DNA from: Rutstroemia sp. NJR-2017a BVV2
Taxonomy: Eukaryota > Ascomycota > Leotiomycetes > Helotiales > Rutstroemiaceae
Direction: 5' to 3'
DNA: 64,000 nucleotides
Assembly: GCA_002946415.1 (NCBI GenBank)
Contig: NJPS01000075.1
Location: forward strand, 124,001 to 188,000
The position numbers were made by a program, and so were the translations under genes. How positions within the stretch are numbered: position 1 is the first letter of the stretch; the number at the start of each line of letters is the position of its first letter. Shown here piece by piece: positions 33,812 to 45,997 of this stretch. The notes below the pieces were generated by a model that was not told where the DNA came from, did not search any database, and worked only from the letters and a program-made list of their open reading frames with translations.

Positions 33812-36270
33812 TTACTGCACCAAGCAACTCAACTCTTCTTCGCTTCCCTTACTCTCCCCTCTTCCAGCAATTGCACCTGTTTTTCGAAAACCAAACAACG
33901 GATATACAACATCAAACAAGACTTTTTCCAGCTCAGTATTCTCTACAATTATTTCTCCTACATCTTCGGCTTTGTATTCTCGCACAATCTCACGAGTGAG
34001 AAGCTCGATCTTCTCGTCTTCTGTGAATATATGGTCTAGTGGTGATCTAGATACTGCTTGTAGGTTATTCTTGATAATTTCATGTCGTGTTGCTTTTGCA
34101 AATTCTTCAAGTCTTGGAATTCCTGTGAGCGTGTCAGTGTTGAGCGTGTGAGAAACTTTGTAGTGGAAAGAGAGGTTCTACCGCAGTCACAAATGCTTCC
34201 TGAGATCCAAAAATGTTAGCACAAATTATTCTGTTAAGAATTGAACAAACAGTCTAATGCTTTCTTACCTTGATCACCTAGAACTAACGCTTTCTCCTCG
34301 TGCAAACGTCTCATTCCGTTATCATCTAGCGTAAGCTCACTTACAAGACCCCATAATGGCTTTGCTATGAGAGAACTATTGGCAGAAGCATGAAACATCA
34401 AGCGGCAGAAATCTTCCTTCCGAATTGAATCTCTTGCTGTATTCGAAATAAGCAACTCATAAGCCTCTGAAAGCGAGAAAAATAGCACTTACAAGTAGCA
34501 ATCACATCCTCTGTCCCATATAGGTACTTTACTGGTAGGGAACTGTCTTCCAACATGTTTTGGGGGTTGATCATAGTACAACCGTGTATCATGAAGCGTA
34601 TGCGTTTGACATAGATCCAGATGACTTGTGCTGGAAACTTGTCACCATATATGAATGTTCTTCGGAAGTTCTTACGTGCCTCTTCCCTCTTTATTTCAGG
34701 GAGGTAGCGGGTGGCAGTGTCTGTCTTGATGCGCATATAAAGTAGCCCGCGAGCCTGATCAAAATCTTTTTGGTCAAGCTGTTTTCCACCTAGAGGCTGT
34801 TAGACAAGGGGAAGGTCCATGCCGGGACAAAAACTCACTGAGTTTGAAAAATAGATTCTTTGCTTTTTCGTTTTCGAGAAACAAAGCATACAATTTATCG
34901 TTAGGTATATCCCCTAATATATTTTGCGGCAGATCCGGAGTCTGACCCGCCGGCAAAGTTGCAGCCAAAAGCTTCACTGCCTGTTGCAGTTTCATGATAG
35001 CTCGGACATGGCTGATTTCAAGCTGATGCACGCGCTGGCCTGTTAGGTATTTCTCCAGCGTCTTTAAAGTCGCAGCCTTGTTTTTGAAAACGATCAAATC
35101 AATCGCATGACTCTCATCCAGCATGATTTTGTTGATTTTCTGGACGTGGACCTCCGATATAGGAAAAAAGCGGAAACAAAACCTGTCGTTTACCCCCGTC
35201 GGACCGCCATTGATGGGAACAAGTTTACCATCGACAATTTTTGAATATGAGTTGCGTGCTTTGTTGATGGGAAGATCTCTGAGAAGCATCCCTGCTTCTT
35301 CGGGATTGCCATGTCGAGCTGTGGCAGCTTTCAGCAACAGCTCTCTTAGTCCAGGGCCATCGGTGCAATCTTCCTCGGGTACGGGAAGGATCAATGTCCG
35401 AAGCACAATCAACAGTCTTGGTGCTATAGGAGCAAAGAGATGGAATTCCGTGTAGGCCGAGACTTCCAATTTGCCGGTTACTGGACTGGGATTCAGAGTC
35501 GTTGCACCTTCGTATATGCTGTAGGCATTCTGCGTAAGTAGAAATTCCTCTTCCTTGTTGTTTGGAGTGACGAGAGCCATGTAAAATCCCTGGATATTGC
35601 TGATGCACCATTCCGCATCTTCAGGATAGATTCGCTTTCTCAACTGATCCATCCAATCCATTTGATAATCCATCTTCAAGTCAATAATAGCCTTGATATT
35701 ATCAAACCACACATCAATAGGTTTCTCTATCCCTTTCTCCTTCATATACTTCAACATTCTTTCTCTATCATTTTCGTTGTAGTCTTCCGCCTTTTCGTGG
35801 AAATAGCGTCTATGAAATCTCTTTCCGCGGTACTTCATAATGAATAGGAATTTTCTTAAAGTATCTCGCTGAGTTCTTGTTATCCAAATATCATCCTTTC
35901 CTGCATCGAATGCGTTTCGAATCATGCTGATGATTTCGCCGGCCCGAGATTCAAGCACGGCTAGTTGCTCTTCGACTTGGTGCTGTGTCGTAGATGCGCC
36001 GAGATCACGATACATATCCTGCATCCCAAAAGTCTTCGCTACTGTTGTTTCTGTTATTGTGGGTTCATCGCCACTGAGATTGAGACCGTGAAGCATAGGC
36101 TCTCCTGTACGGGGCCCATTCTTGCGTTTGCCTCGCTTGTTGCTACGATTTTTGGTATTTCGGGAACCAGTTGTTGGTTCACCTGGATAGGAGTAATTTC
36201 GTAAAATGAAGCGTGGGATGAAGTGGTGAAATTGGGACTTCTCTTGAGCTGCGGCTGATGATTCTGCCAT
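33812..36270 (-). pseudogene. DUF4238 protein with an apparent 1-nt frameshift
   Basis: Exons 36270-34839, 34789-34269, 34199-34182 and 34122-33812 cover a DUF4238 protein of about 760 residues. HFIPRFILRNYSYPGE near residue 16 is the family's N-terminal signature, and long charged helical text follows. The first intron (49 nt) joins FFKLS to GKQLDQKDF. Within the second exon, at the T-run near 34478-34482 (minus-strand context TGCTATTTTTCTCGC), coding text moves from KYLYGTEDVIATCKCYF to SLSEAYELLISNTARD in another frame, as if one base were missing. Downstream exons, including an 18-nt microexon (SICDC), are clean and continue to GIPRLEEFAKATRHEI. It is either a recent frameshift allele or a sequencing error in a homopolymer. 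DUF4238 function is unknown. Confidence 0.75.
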
Positions 36271-37969
36271 TTTTTGAGAGTGAAGCTGGGTTATTGAGAA
36301 CGTTAGACAAACTTTGGAGTAATAAAGTTTATTTCAATTGGGGACCGAAACCAAGACTTAGTTGAATTTGAAAAGGGGGTTCTCTATTCGCAAACACCTA
36401 GGCAATGGTGTAGTTCTAGTAGAGTCCACGTAGAGAAGTTGTACGTAGAAATGAGCTGCGACGAGGATGGGAATTGACGTTTGGGGGAAAGAGGGAGTTT
36501 ACGACTTCAGAGTGGGTAGGTCTAGTCAAAGGATGATTTCAATTTGAATTCTTTATACAAACGGAATGTTACCATGACTTGGATGAATCGACTCCTCAGG
36601 TGTTGGTGTTGTGTTGGTGTTGTGTTGGTGTTTTGCATTCGTCTGCACATAAATGGAACGACCAATTGCGGGCACGTTTACCGAATCCGGCGTATAACAC
36701 GGAACACGGACGAGCTGCCATGTCCACCCCACATCAACCTAATTCATCACGTTACTCTCCTTTCCATCCCTCCTAATCCTTCATTGTTTCGCCAACTCCG
36801 CGTTCCTCGTCTGTCCATGTTCCACGCCCCTCTACCCTCCAGTCGAAGATGACAAGAGCAAACGCATGAAGCACTAACCACCCATTATCGAAAATCAAGC
36901 GAATTTCGTGTCCAGATAATGTCGTTGCGAACAAGGCAAGCGGGGGTGAGCGCATGCATTTATGTTATGATTGAGTAACAATGGTTGATGGGGACAAGTC
37001 CTCGTGGATCATAGAGGTAGGATGAATCTGTTGGAATTATCGTAAGCATTAGACACAATTGAATGAAAATTCATCCCATCAACAAGAGCTTTGCACGACC
37101 GCATACCTACTGGCATTGATTCTGATGACCCCAGCAAATGAACGTTTTCCACCTTTGACCTTTCGTCTGCCCTGCCATTTTCAAAGTTTAGCCGCTCTTC
37201 GCTAGGTGTCATTGAACTGGTACCACGGCTGACTCCTGTGTCTGTTCGTTATAATTGATTCAAAATTATTCGAGTCGTTGCACTACCTGAGGCTCTACTA
37301 TGAGTCGGCCAATTGTACTTCTCCCAACGGATGGCCAGATATGACCATTCGCAACGATATCTGTCTTCATCTTCTCCTGCGACGTCCGCAGATCCCGTCC
37401 AAAGTCGTTCATTTATGTGTTTTCCTTCCCAAATAGAATTTGGAATCTTAAAAATATGCCAGTGGGTCGTCTACATCTTCGGCGTATTGCTGATGCTAAT
37501 AGATTCGTGCATGAAATAACATCCGCGAGCATGTATGTTTCTTACATTCAAACGGGTTCGACGGAAGAATGAGCCGGTCGGAAGAAAACTATTTGATTGG
37601 GTATGAGATATTACCGGCGGAGCTATCTGTAAGAGACTGAATTGGTGCAGTATTGTGTTAAGGGAGTATGTAGCAATGGAATCGAATCGCGAAAATATCC
37701 TGGTCCGGCTCAACACAAGTCGGTGGACGAAGATCTGCGCCGGTCAGCGGAGTTTGAAGATGTCGCAGGAGGGGCCTCACTAACAATTCCTGGATGTGCG
37801 ATGAGCGAGAAGCGGAAGATACATCGCCATGTAGGGCAATATGGGAAATTGTTTTCCGTAATTGGGTTCGATTCGATACTACCACCAAGGTTTCAAAGCG
37901 GCTCTGTAGAATCGTGGCCTCAAATTTAGTATTAACTCAGCATGTATCAAAAATAAACCTCACTATTTA
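36271..37969. other. Intergenic, nothing recognised
   Basis: Only a short minisatellite, three copies of tgttggtgttg near 36601-36632, and open frames without support. A frame at 37642-37929 lacks family text. Confidence 0.4.
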
Positions 37970-38373
37970 CTATCCCTCCCCAAGAACAAAGGTTATTCGG
38001 CGGAACTTGGCTTTAGCACAACCAGGGTGTTCAGCAACTAGAATTGATCAGATTCTGATAATTGGCCACAGAAAACTTTTTGCCGACCTAACTACCTATA
38101 CTCCAAGCCAGCTAAAATAGGTCGAGCAGGCTCAAGGCAGGCTACTAGTAAGGGAGGGTAGCCTACTAGCAAGGGCAATAGTAAAGGGTTTGACTACTCA
38201 AATCAAGCCCTTCTTACTGTGCAAGGTGGAGTTCCACCGAATAACCTTTGTTCTTGGGGAGGGACAGTACTGTGCAAGGTGGAGTTCCGCCGAATAACCT
38301 TTGTTCTTGGGGAGGGACAGTACTGTGCAAGGTGGAGTTCCGCCGAATGACCTTTGTTCTTGGGGAGGGACAG
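37970..38373. mobile_element. TA-flanked MITE with 38-bp terminal inverted repeats
   Basis: The left end (37970-38007) begins CTATCCCTCCCCAAGAACAA and the right end (38336-38373) is its reverse complement with only a few differences. Both ends are bordered by TA (37968-37969 and 38374-38375), the target duplication of Tc1/mariner-type elements. No transposase frame is present in the 404 bp. The right terminal region is repeated three times in tandem. I infer a non-autonomous element mobilised by a mariner/pogo-type transposase elsewhere. Confidence 0.8.
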
Positions 38374-38374
38374 T
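38216..38374. repeat. Three exact-length 53-bp tandem copies of the MITE right end
   Basis: Units begin with actgtgcaaggtggagttcc at 38216, 38269 and 38322. Each contains the full right terminal repeat ending gggacagt. Copies differ by only two or three substitutions, so the amplification is recent. Confidence 0.9.
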
Positions 38375-38560
38375 ACTAGCTGTGAGATTATCGTCGATAT
38401 AGTTCGTAAAATCCGATCTATAGATAAGCGCAATAAATGATGGTCCCACCTTGGGAACTTATAGGATTGGATTTTGCAGTATCAAACAAGGTTTAATATC
38501 GGCAGATTATATTTATCTTATATAAGCTGATGCTTTGTAGAAGATATCTTATATAAGCTG

Positions 38561-38866
38561 TGTTACGACCTATGCAGAATATGTGATCATGGGGACCTTA
38601 GGCTCAGAGATTGGACAGCTAATCTCAGTAGAACCCTCGGGCTCCTGAGAACGAAGGTCTATATAGCTAGATAGCTTTCCCTTAGTATATAGAGCTTCGT
38701 ACTTAATCTCAATTACTACTTATTTACCTACCATTACAATTACGATCGATTCCCTGTATAACTTTTTTCAACAATAAACCTACGATAATACTATCGCTCC
38801 CGCCGACCGTTAGTATTCGAGATCCTGACCACTTCCACGTGACTCAGAAGACACGCATTCGTAACA
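38561..38866 (+). mobile_element. Solo LTR
   Basis: The 306-bp unit starts TGTTACGACC and ends TTCGTAACA, so TG...CA ends and a short terminal inverted repeat (TGTTACGA/TCGTAACA) are intact. It is the better-kept copy of the repeat at 10233-10592. No 5-bp target duplication is visible (agctg before, ttgca after), and no internal retrotransposon region is near. Confidence 0.8.
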
Positions 38867-38873
38867 TTGCAGG

Positions 38874-39437
38874 ATGGAGCAGCATTCAAGCAAAGAAGAA
38901 CCGCTTGTTCCACTTCTCTATTATGTTCAGGAGATAGAACGGTATGCAAAACTTGAACTGATATATCTAATAAGCACGATATTTAACATTCCAATTAGTT
39001 CAATTCACGAAACTTCCGAAGACGCTATAGTTGAAAAGATTCTGGATAGAGAATTTAGTCCTGATCTCATGTTTCTGTTCGTTATCTTTAAGTTCTGTTA
39101 AAAGCAGTGCTGATAGCTCTTCAGGATCAATAATGAATTTATGTCAAGAACAAAGTTCAAGACTTGGTTGTCGGGATATCGAAACCAATACCATTACCTT
39201 GACTTCAGCTTTCACGAGCCTGTTGTTGTATTAAGCGACACCGAAGGCCGTGGTGGCACGGTTGGGCTCACAATCAAGTGGAAGGCTCAAGACAAAAGCG
39301 ATGGCGCTATGTATGAGTCCAAACTTATTTGCATTTTCGAAGTTAATTGGTTCGATGACTTGAACCGAGAATTTGGAGGGAGAAGAATGATTACAAAGGG
39401 GACCGGTGCTATTGGTGCAATCATACCCTCCAGTTAA
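38874..39437 (+). CDS. Hypothetical protein starting next to an LTR
   Basis: Two exons, 38874-39076 and 39125-39437, give 171 residues. The 48-nt intron has a weak donor (GTTCGT), a CTGAT branch site and TTCAG. The N-terminal part is helical with a Leu/Ile-rich stretch; the C-terminal exon reads FHEPVVVLSDTEGRGGTVGL and later FGGRRMITKGTGAIGAII. No family recognised. The ATG lies 8 nt past the LTR end, so the LTR either supplies the promoter or cut off earlier exons. Confidence 0.45.
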
Positions 39438-40243
39438 ATGGCTTGATATAAATTATATGTTTTTAGCGCGCTGAACCTCAACCTTCTTTCCTCGACCGTT
39501 CGTTCTTTCTATCCGTCTGCTCTTTGCTCAATTGTTTTCCAGTCTCATCTTACTGGGTATCAAATACGATGTTCTGAACCGTGCGGGATATTCCTGGTGG
39601 AACAGAATTGAGTAATCGCATTTCTGTATCATCGACTAATCTCAGACTTGTAGAACTCAGTTGGAATGATTCTGACCCCGTTTTTGTTTGGTTTGATTGG
39701 GTGTTATTCATGGTTCGTATTTTGTGACCCTAGGCATGAAACATTTTGCGATTTTCCAAGGAGTGAATTTCGAAAAAGATAGACGGCAGCCAGTCTATAA
39801 GTGACGAGAAACCGGAAAACTTGCACGATATGGACAGGACAAGATGGGCAGAGTTGCACAAGCTTGTAAAATATTCAGAAGCCAGAAACCATAAGAGTCC
39901 GATTTGCTAATCGCTCCTGACCTTCAATCGAATCCGTCTCTCGAATTCGCTGATATTTATTCATAAAGTGCAGCATGATATATATGGGCTTCCCTCCAGA
40001 GTATGAGCACCGTTAGCAGTCCTGAGGACTCGCAAGGGAGGAACAATACTTTTAGTGGTATGATAAATATTCATTATCTCATCAAGTTTTGTTGCTACAT
40101 TCTGCACCACATTTGCCTTCATTATCGTCCCATATCAATTTGTTCGTACATTACACGCTCTCGCCACACGCCAGGTCCCCTGCAGAATAATTCCAAACTT
40201 ATTTGATTTGCAGTCCCTCATGAAAAGCTTCGCCTATCGGTAT
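39438..40243. other. Intergenic, nothing recognised
   Basis: Convergent 3' space between the hypothetical gene and the reticulon gene. A 67-codon frame at 40003 has no support. Confidence 0.4.
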
Positions 40244-41740
40244 TCAATGAACGGTGACATTGGGATATACTTTGGTTCCTCCTTCTCTAATGGACGTGTC
40301 CCTTCTCTGTCCATCAGTATCAGTACTTGAGTGACGTCCATCGTTTCTCGCGTGACGTCCGTCAGTACCGACGCGAGAGTTGTTCATGTATTGCTTCGAG
40401 TCATCCAAAGTTGATCTTGTCATGTTTGAAGTCTTGTTGATGGCATCGTTGCCCAAATCTGGTACCTTCTGTATATGTTCCGCAGCGGCTCCCTTGATGT
40501 TGTTGGTGGTGTCACTAGCTTGGTTGTATAGGTCGGTGGCAGTTGCCTTTCCGTTGTTGGCAGTGCGACTGGCTTGGTTAGCAAGATCAGAGGCAGTCTG
40601 TTTTCCGGCATTACTGGCTTGGTTATACAGATCAGCAGCAGTCTGCTTTCCACTGTTTGCAGTGGCACTGGCCTGTTTGTACATGTCCGAGGCAGTTTGC
40701 TTTCCAGTGTTAGCGACATTTCTGAGACGTTGCTGTGCATCCGCGGCAGTCTCCTGTGCCTTGACTTTTCCATCCTTGGCAAGTACTTTTGCATTCTCAG
40801 TTGTAGCATTGGCAATATCTTGAGCACGGAGCTTTGCATCGTGGGCTACTTCGCGACCGCGAGGTGAGGCAACAAGAGGGGCAACATAAACTGTGGACAA
40901 TCCCAATACAGCCAAGCCGAACGGTGAGACAAGCTGGTTGAGCCAGTACAAAGTCGTAAGGCTTACGAATGCCTGCGCTCATGTCAGTAATGAACATGAC
41001 CCAATACTGTCAATACTTACATAGAATGTCTTGTCAAGGTCCTTGCCGTAGATAATTCTCTGAGCTTGTACCACAGCATACTGGACGAGATCATGGATAT
41101 CTTTCAGCGTCGCATTGAGGCTTGATTCGGGAACTTGCTTATATTCTTCAGGCTGCAGTCGGTCGAGGAAATGCGAGTTGGTCGATCTGCTAACGAAAGA
41201 AACCAGAGATACCACTGTCATATTATCGATTAATTTCTTTCTTCACCAATTGTGGGGTGGACTTACCTCCAAGACCGGTAGCTCCAAGCTTCAAAGCCCA
41301 CTGCGTAAGTTGTAGGTAGTGCGCACCAAAAAGCAGGACCAAGAGTCCTATATAGGATCCAAACGTGCGAACTGGATCTTCCCACTGTAATCGCTGGTTA
41401 ATAACCGGGCGTTCTAACTCGGATGGAAACCTCACATTTATGTACTTGTAGAGACTGTCTTGGTTGGCTGGAATCCGTCGTGTCAGCACCTTTCTATTGT
41501 GGGGTGAATGAGCTTCATACCGATGACTTTCTTCAATGGTCCGTCCTCTGGTTCTGGTTCTTGATATTGTTCGGGATGTAATTTCTCGTGGAGTGATTGT
41601 TGGATGGCCGATGCGACTGGGCGAATGTTAGTACGTGCGGCTACGCCGTGGAATGACCATTATCATTTACCTTCAGCAGGATCTTGTTGCTGAGCTCCAT
41701 CAGCCTTTACAGGCATAACGATATAGGCTTGATCACTCAT
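40244..41740 (-). CDS. Reticulon-like ER membrane-shaping protein
   Basis: Six exons (41740-41671, 41616-41521, 41467-41436, 41384-41267, 41214-41021, 40972-40244) give 412 residues. The reticulon domain spans about residues 55-210: DSLYKYIN then WEDPVRTFGSYIGLLVLLFG, YKQVPESSLNATLKDIHDL, and VSPFGLAVLGLSTVYVAPL, with the two long hydrophobic hairpins that wedge into the tubular ER bilayer. After it comes a hydrophilic, LEA-like tail with at least four repeats of GKQTAxDLYNQAS (residues about 259-326), then an Asp/Arg-rich end. Fungal Rtn1 proteins shape ER tubules and septal ER. The repetitive tail is a feature of filamentous-fungal versions, so I expect a functional gene. Confidence 0.92.
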
Positions 41741-42715
41741 GATAATAAGTTGTGTCGGAGTTGAGATGTTGAGTGCTGTGTGAGTACGTATCGATGGTGG
41801 GATAAATACGCAGGTTGTTAGGTGCTCCACCAAAGGTTATACATCAACTCTTTAAATGCATTGTTTTACTCTCAATTTCAAGGACAATAAACGGGTTGCG
41901 TAATTATTTCTTACGATTTCAACTACGAAATACTCGTACGAGCATATTGCACTGTCGTGAACTTTATGACGTTATAATGACATCAGTTCGTGATAACTTC
42001 GGATACGTCATGCCGAGCAACAACTTGCATGAAAGTTGTAGAATACCCATTTCTAATTGGCGATTATGATATCAAAGCTCTTAGTCGTTGCATGTGAAAG
42101 TCGAGAATTCATTTGGAAATTCATAACGATGCGTCTTTTGGCAATCAGGGGATTCCGTCCACCCTGATATGGTGCGCCGAGGAAGGCAAAACTGCACGCA
42201 CTTGGGCAAAATACCAAACACATTCTGCCGGAACTGCGAGTGGTCGAGATTCACGTAGATGCATATTTCAGCGGTAATGGGTTGATTGTAGCAAGGCACG
42301 AAATATACTACAGGCCAGGTATTACCGTCCCTGAAAAGCAGGATCATGAAATCAATGCATGTCGGGTGTATCCAATTTCAACGCATTATTATTGCATATT
42401 ATATCCGATTTGTCATGTATCTCACCATGACTTGTAATCATCTTTCGACAGATATTAAATTGAACGATGTGCAAGCTCAACTTCTGATGACCCCCTACGA
42501 TTGTCGACATGAAACCGCTCCCAACGTTTGTAGCTACACAGCTCATCGGAATTCCTATGGATGGCCCAGCAACTTGCTTGCTGCCAGGAGATCTTGGATC
42601 ATGATATTATATGAAAGTGGTTTGAGGGCCGTTACTATCGACGAGCCGGGCTAGACCTATACCTTCCTAAGAGATAATTCCTTCTGGAAACAGCTGATAG
42701 TGCAATACCAAATCC
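41741..42715. other. Intergenic, nothing recognised
   Basis: Reticulon promoter side and 3' side of the SDR gene. No supported gene; frames here are shadows. Confidence 0.4.
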
Positions 42716-43910
42716 TCACTCCGTACTAGCTAAACCTATATAGTGATCGACGACGCTTTTAATTTGTTCTTCAAATCCCCCAAACTTCCATCCGAGCAAC
42801 CTTTCAGTCTCCGAGTAATCAACACGAACGGGTCTGGTCGGGGTCACGCCATCGAGTGTGAAATACTTTTCCAACAATTCTTTGCTATAAAGTCGCTTCA
42901 TAATATCCTTAGAGTCATCCCAAGTTGTGCCTTCAAGTCCTCCAGAAGAACATAGCAAATTCTGGTTCCCAGCAATTGAGGGGTTCAGCGCATCAATGTG
43001 TGCCCTAGCAACATCATTGACGTGGACTGAAGCGCCAGGCTGAGGCATAGCTGACCGAACGCCAAGTAAAGACGCCAAAAACGTGTTGTTGGTGCCTTTG
43101 GTCACTTCCTCTTTGCTGCGGTTCAATTCGTTTTTTCCGATGACCATGGTAGGTAAAATATTTATCACATCGAAATGCGGCTTTCTTTCCTTTATGAAGC
43201 GTTGGGTTGCCGCAAATGCATGACTCTTTGAGGCAGCGTAGGCTTGTACAGGTAGGTCGAAGTGAGATGTAGGAGGAGGTGGTTCACAGACATCGTTCGC
43301 TGAACTAGTCAGAAAAGCTACCAATCAGAACGCGGTTGTACGTACCATTAAAGACCTTAGAAACGTCGTTTGATACCATATATTCCCATGACAGAAGTAT
43401 GCCACCGGAGGATGTGATGACCACCCTTCTGACTGTCTTTGCTCTTGAGGCTGCTTCAAGAACTTCAACGGTCATTTTAATCACGGGGTCGATCATGTCG
43501 GTTTTATAATCATTACTCTGCTCGATTAGTGACAGAAATCATTCGCGAGACGCAGACCACTCACGTCAAATGGAAGAGGCGATGCGACATGAACGATGCC
43601 CTCTACCCCTTCCAAAATTCCATCGAATGCTCCGTTCTTTGACAAATCCTCAATAACAACGAACGTCAAGTTCTTCGCAAAAGGCTGCACCGAAGCGGTA
43701 TTGATAATTTGATTCTTTTGCTCTTCTCTTCGGACAATCGCCCGTACACGGTAACCCCGCGTAAGTGCTTCGACGAGGACACGGAAGCCAACATGGCCCG
43801 AAACACCAGTGATCTGGAATGGAAGTATTAGCGACCATCGGAACACAGTCTGAGCAGAGAATGTAAGTGAATATTCTGGGGATACGTACAAGAATTAATG
43901 CACCAGACAT
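42716..43910 (-). CDS. Extended SDR (aldehyde/dihydroflavonol-reductase-like)
   Basis: Four exons (43910-43890, 43813-43565, 43517-43346, 43299-42716) give 341 residues. The first exon encodes only seven residues, MSGALIL, which continue into ITGVSGHVGFRVLVEAL, the TGxxGxxG NAD(P)-binding loop. The active-site pair is YAASKSHA (YxxxK), with VVITSSGG supplying the upstream Ser. Family members of this type (Gre2-like) reduce aldehydes or ketones with NADPH in the cytosol. The substrate is unknown. The alpha/beta hydrolase gene next to it lies on the same strand, but the 585-bp gap argues for separate promoters. Confidence 0.9.
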
Positions 43911-44495
43911 TGTTGCTACGATTCGAAAATCATACAAAGTTAGGATTGCTCTTTTAAAGGAGCAACTCTAGGTATTTCAAATAAAAACACAGGTGCGGGC
44001 CTCATCGTACACCTTCAGTCGGGTCAGCCGGAGAATACATTATTTGAATTGTTGGGAACTTTCCAAGCTCACTTGAGCTTACTGTGTTGATTTTTAGAAT
44101 AGTTTGGCTGGTTTATATCAGCAGGGATGGTCAGATTATTAGACTGAACCGAACACCTTGGAAAGCCCATCCTTGAAAATTGCTGGCTCTTGGTACACAG
44201 GTTGTCTGATTATTTGTCTTGGAATCAGGAGCCGAATCGAGGCCAATTCACGATTCTGAAATCTCGAAGTCCGCCTCGATTCCGGGAGCCAGGTGCATGG
44301 CTAGATTGCTGGTCATGGCTCTGGGGTTGCATATCACGAAACTTCGACCAATCACTGGAAAGTTAGATCATACAATATATGTTAAAATATCATATTCAGC
44401 TCAGTAGCTATCTGCCAAGTATCATAATCTTACGTGAAAATTTTAGGGCTGGCCCAACAGTTTCACCTTGTAAAGCTTATCATTGGCCGCTACAC
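43911..44495. other. Intergenic region
   Basis: SDR promoter side and hydrolase 3' side; no gene or repeat seen. Confidence 0.4.
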
Positions 44496-45332
44496 TCAGT
44501 TCAAAAACAACTCCAGCTGCTTCGCATAGGTCTCTGGAAATTGGTACAAATGACCATGGCCCGAGTCTGGGTAGATGTGGAGCTCCGTGTTCTTCAGTTG
44601 ATTAGCCATGATGTAACTATTCGATGTGGGCGTCATGACGTCGGCCCTCCCGTTGGTGACCAAAATAGAGATACTAATCTGCTTGAAACGCTCGAAGAAA
44701 CCAGGATTGGAACAGAATTTTTCGATGGCTGCCCATTGTATTTCTGCTCCAGCTTCGTTGAGGAATCGATCCGTTTCATTCTTAACCTTGCGCTCTTTGA
44801 CCCTTTCCCACCAGTCGTGGCCTAGAGATCTGCTTGTCTCGGATGGAAAGAAGAATAATTTCATCATGTCTTCTTCGTTTGGAGTAACACCGGCAGCGAG
44901 TTCCTTGATCTCAGGACCACCAAAGGTAGTTCCCTCGGTGTAGCTGGATTGAGTTCCAGCTAGAATGAGTTTGCGCAAGACCTGGGTGTGTTCGACGGCG
45001 ATGATCTGTGCTATCATACCACCCATTGAAAATCCAAGAAGATCGACCTTAGAAATTCTCAGGGCAGCAAGAAAGTCTACTACGGTTGATGCGACTTCTT
45101 CGAGAGCTTTCGGGATTGTGCCCTCGCTTTCTCCGCATCCAGCATAGTCGAGAAGAATCACTTGGCGAGATTTAGCGATGCTGTCGACGAGGAGGGGATC
45201 AACGAGATCCATGGTTCCACGGAAGTGGGTTAGATAAAGAAGAGGGACATCGCTCTGCTTTCCAATTGTGCGGTAAGCAAGTTTGATGCCCTTGACGTCG
45301 GTGAATTTGGTTGTTGCGGTTTGATAAGACAT
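44496..45332 (-). CDS. Alpha/beta hydrolase
   Basis: A single exon of 278 residues starting at the ATG at 45332; the upstream extension of the frame lacks family text. The nucleophile elbow is LLGFSMGGMIAQ near residue 106, and the C-terminal SGHGHLYQFPETYA supplies the His. VTNGRADVMTPTSNSY holds the probable Asp. The oxyanion-side text is LLYLTHFRGTMDLVDP and LLDYAGCGESEG. It resembles the haloperoxidase/esterase-like group of small cytosolic hydrolases. No signal peptide. Substrate unknown. Confidence 0.9.
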   Translation of the reverse strand: MSYQTATTKFTDVKGIKLAYRTIGKQSDVPLLYLTHFRGTMDLVDPLLVDSIAKSRQVILLDYAGCGESEGTIPKALEEVASTVVDFLAALRISKVDLLGFSMGGMIAQIIAVEHTQVLRKLILAGTQSSYTEGTTFGGPEIKELAAGVTPNEEDMMKLFFFPSETSRSLGHDWWERVKERKVKNETDRFLNEAGAEIQWAAIEKFCSNPGFFERFKQISISILVTNGRADVMTPTSNSYIMANQLKNTELHIYPDSGHGHLYQFPETYAKQLELFLN

Positions 45333-45997
45333 GGCGAATGATTTGCTTGATAGATGAGTGTAGTAGAATGAATGGAACGTAATCCCAAGTAGAGGAGACG
45401 TCAATATATATCCGAAACATTTCTTTCTTGATTTCAAATAACACAGACTCTGTTCACTAATCTCGACGGACCTTGGGTAGTGGGTATTCGCTTATTCCCG
45501 CGCTTCCCCTGAACGATTCATAAATTTTGCTTCGGTCGGAATTGATGAGTAAACTTTTCAGCAATGAACCCGCAAGTGGGGAATCACAATTCGGTACATT
45601 GATTACAGTGATCTCTTGCAGATAATCTAAAATATGGAAACGGTGCTGTCAGTTGTCCGAAGTCCAGTCACCATCGCAGAGACTCTCAATATGACCGAGT
45701 TCGCATGGTATGCTCCTGACTGAAGGCCGGGTCCGCACTTTGCAGAGTCTAGAGAATGTCGACGCAATATCTCCTTGACATATTCTACGATGCTGCGATG
45801 CTAATTGGTAATTAGAAGGCTTAGATTAGATTTATAAGCCAGATGATGCCGATGGTGATTAGAAGGTTCAACGTCGGCGTGATAATGGTAGGCAGCATTG
45901 CATATAAAGGTTCATCCGGACCACACTTGCTGGAAGACTTCATCCCATCTCATTCCATTTTTCACAATATACTTAGACTCTGCTCAACCACTTCAAA
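45333..45997. other. Divergent intergenic region, hydrolase and crotonase genes
   Basis: The two genes start in opposite directions across 665 bp. A TATATA-like run (tcaatatata) near 45400 suits the hydrolase. No other gene. Confidence 0.4.

Noticed and set aside
40380..40823. Long plus-strand frame of 147 codons
   Set aside because: It is antisense to the repetitive tail of the reticulon gene; its length is a by-product of that repeat composition.
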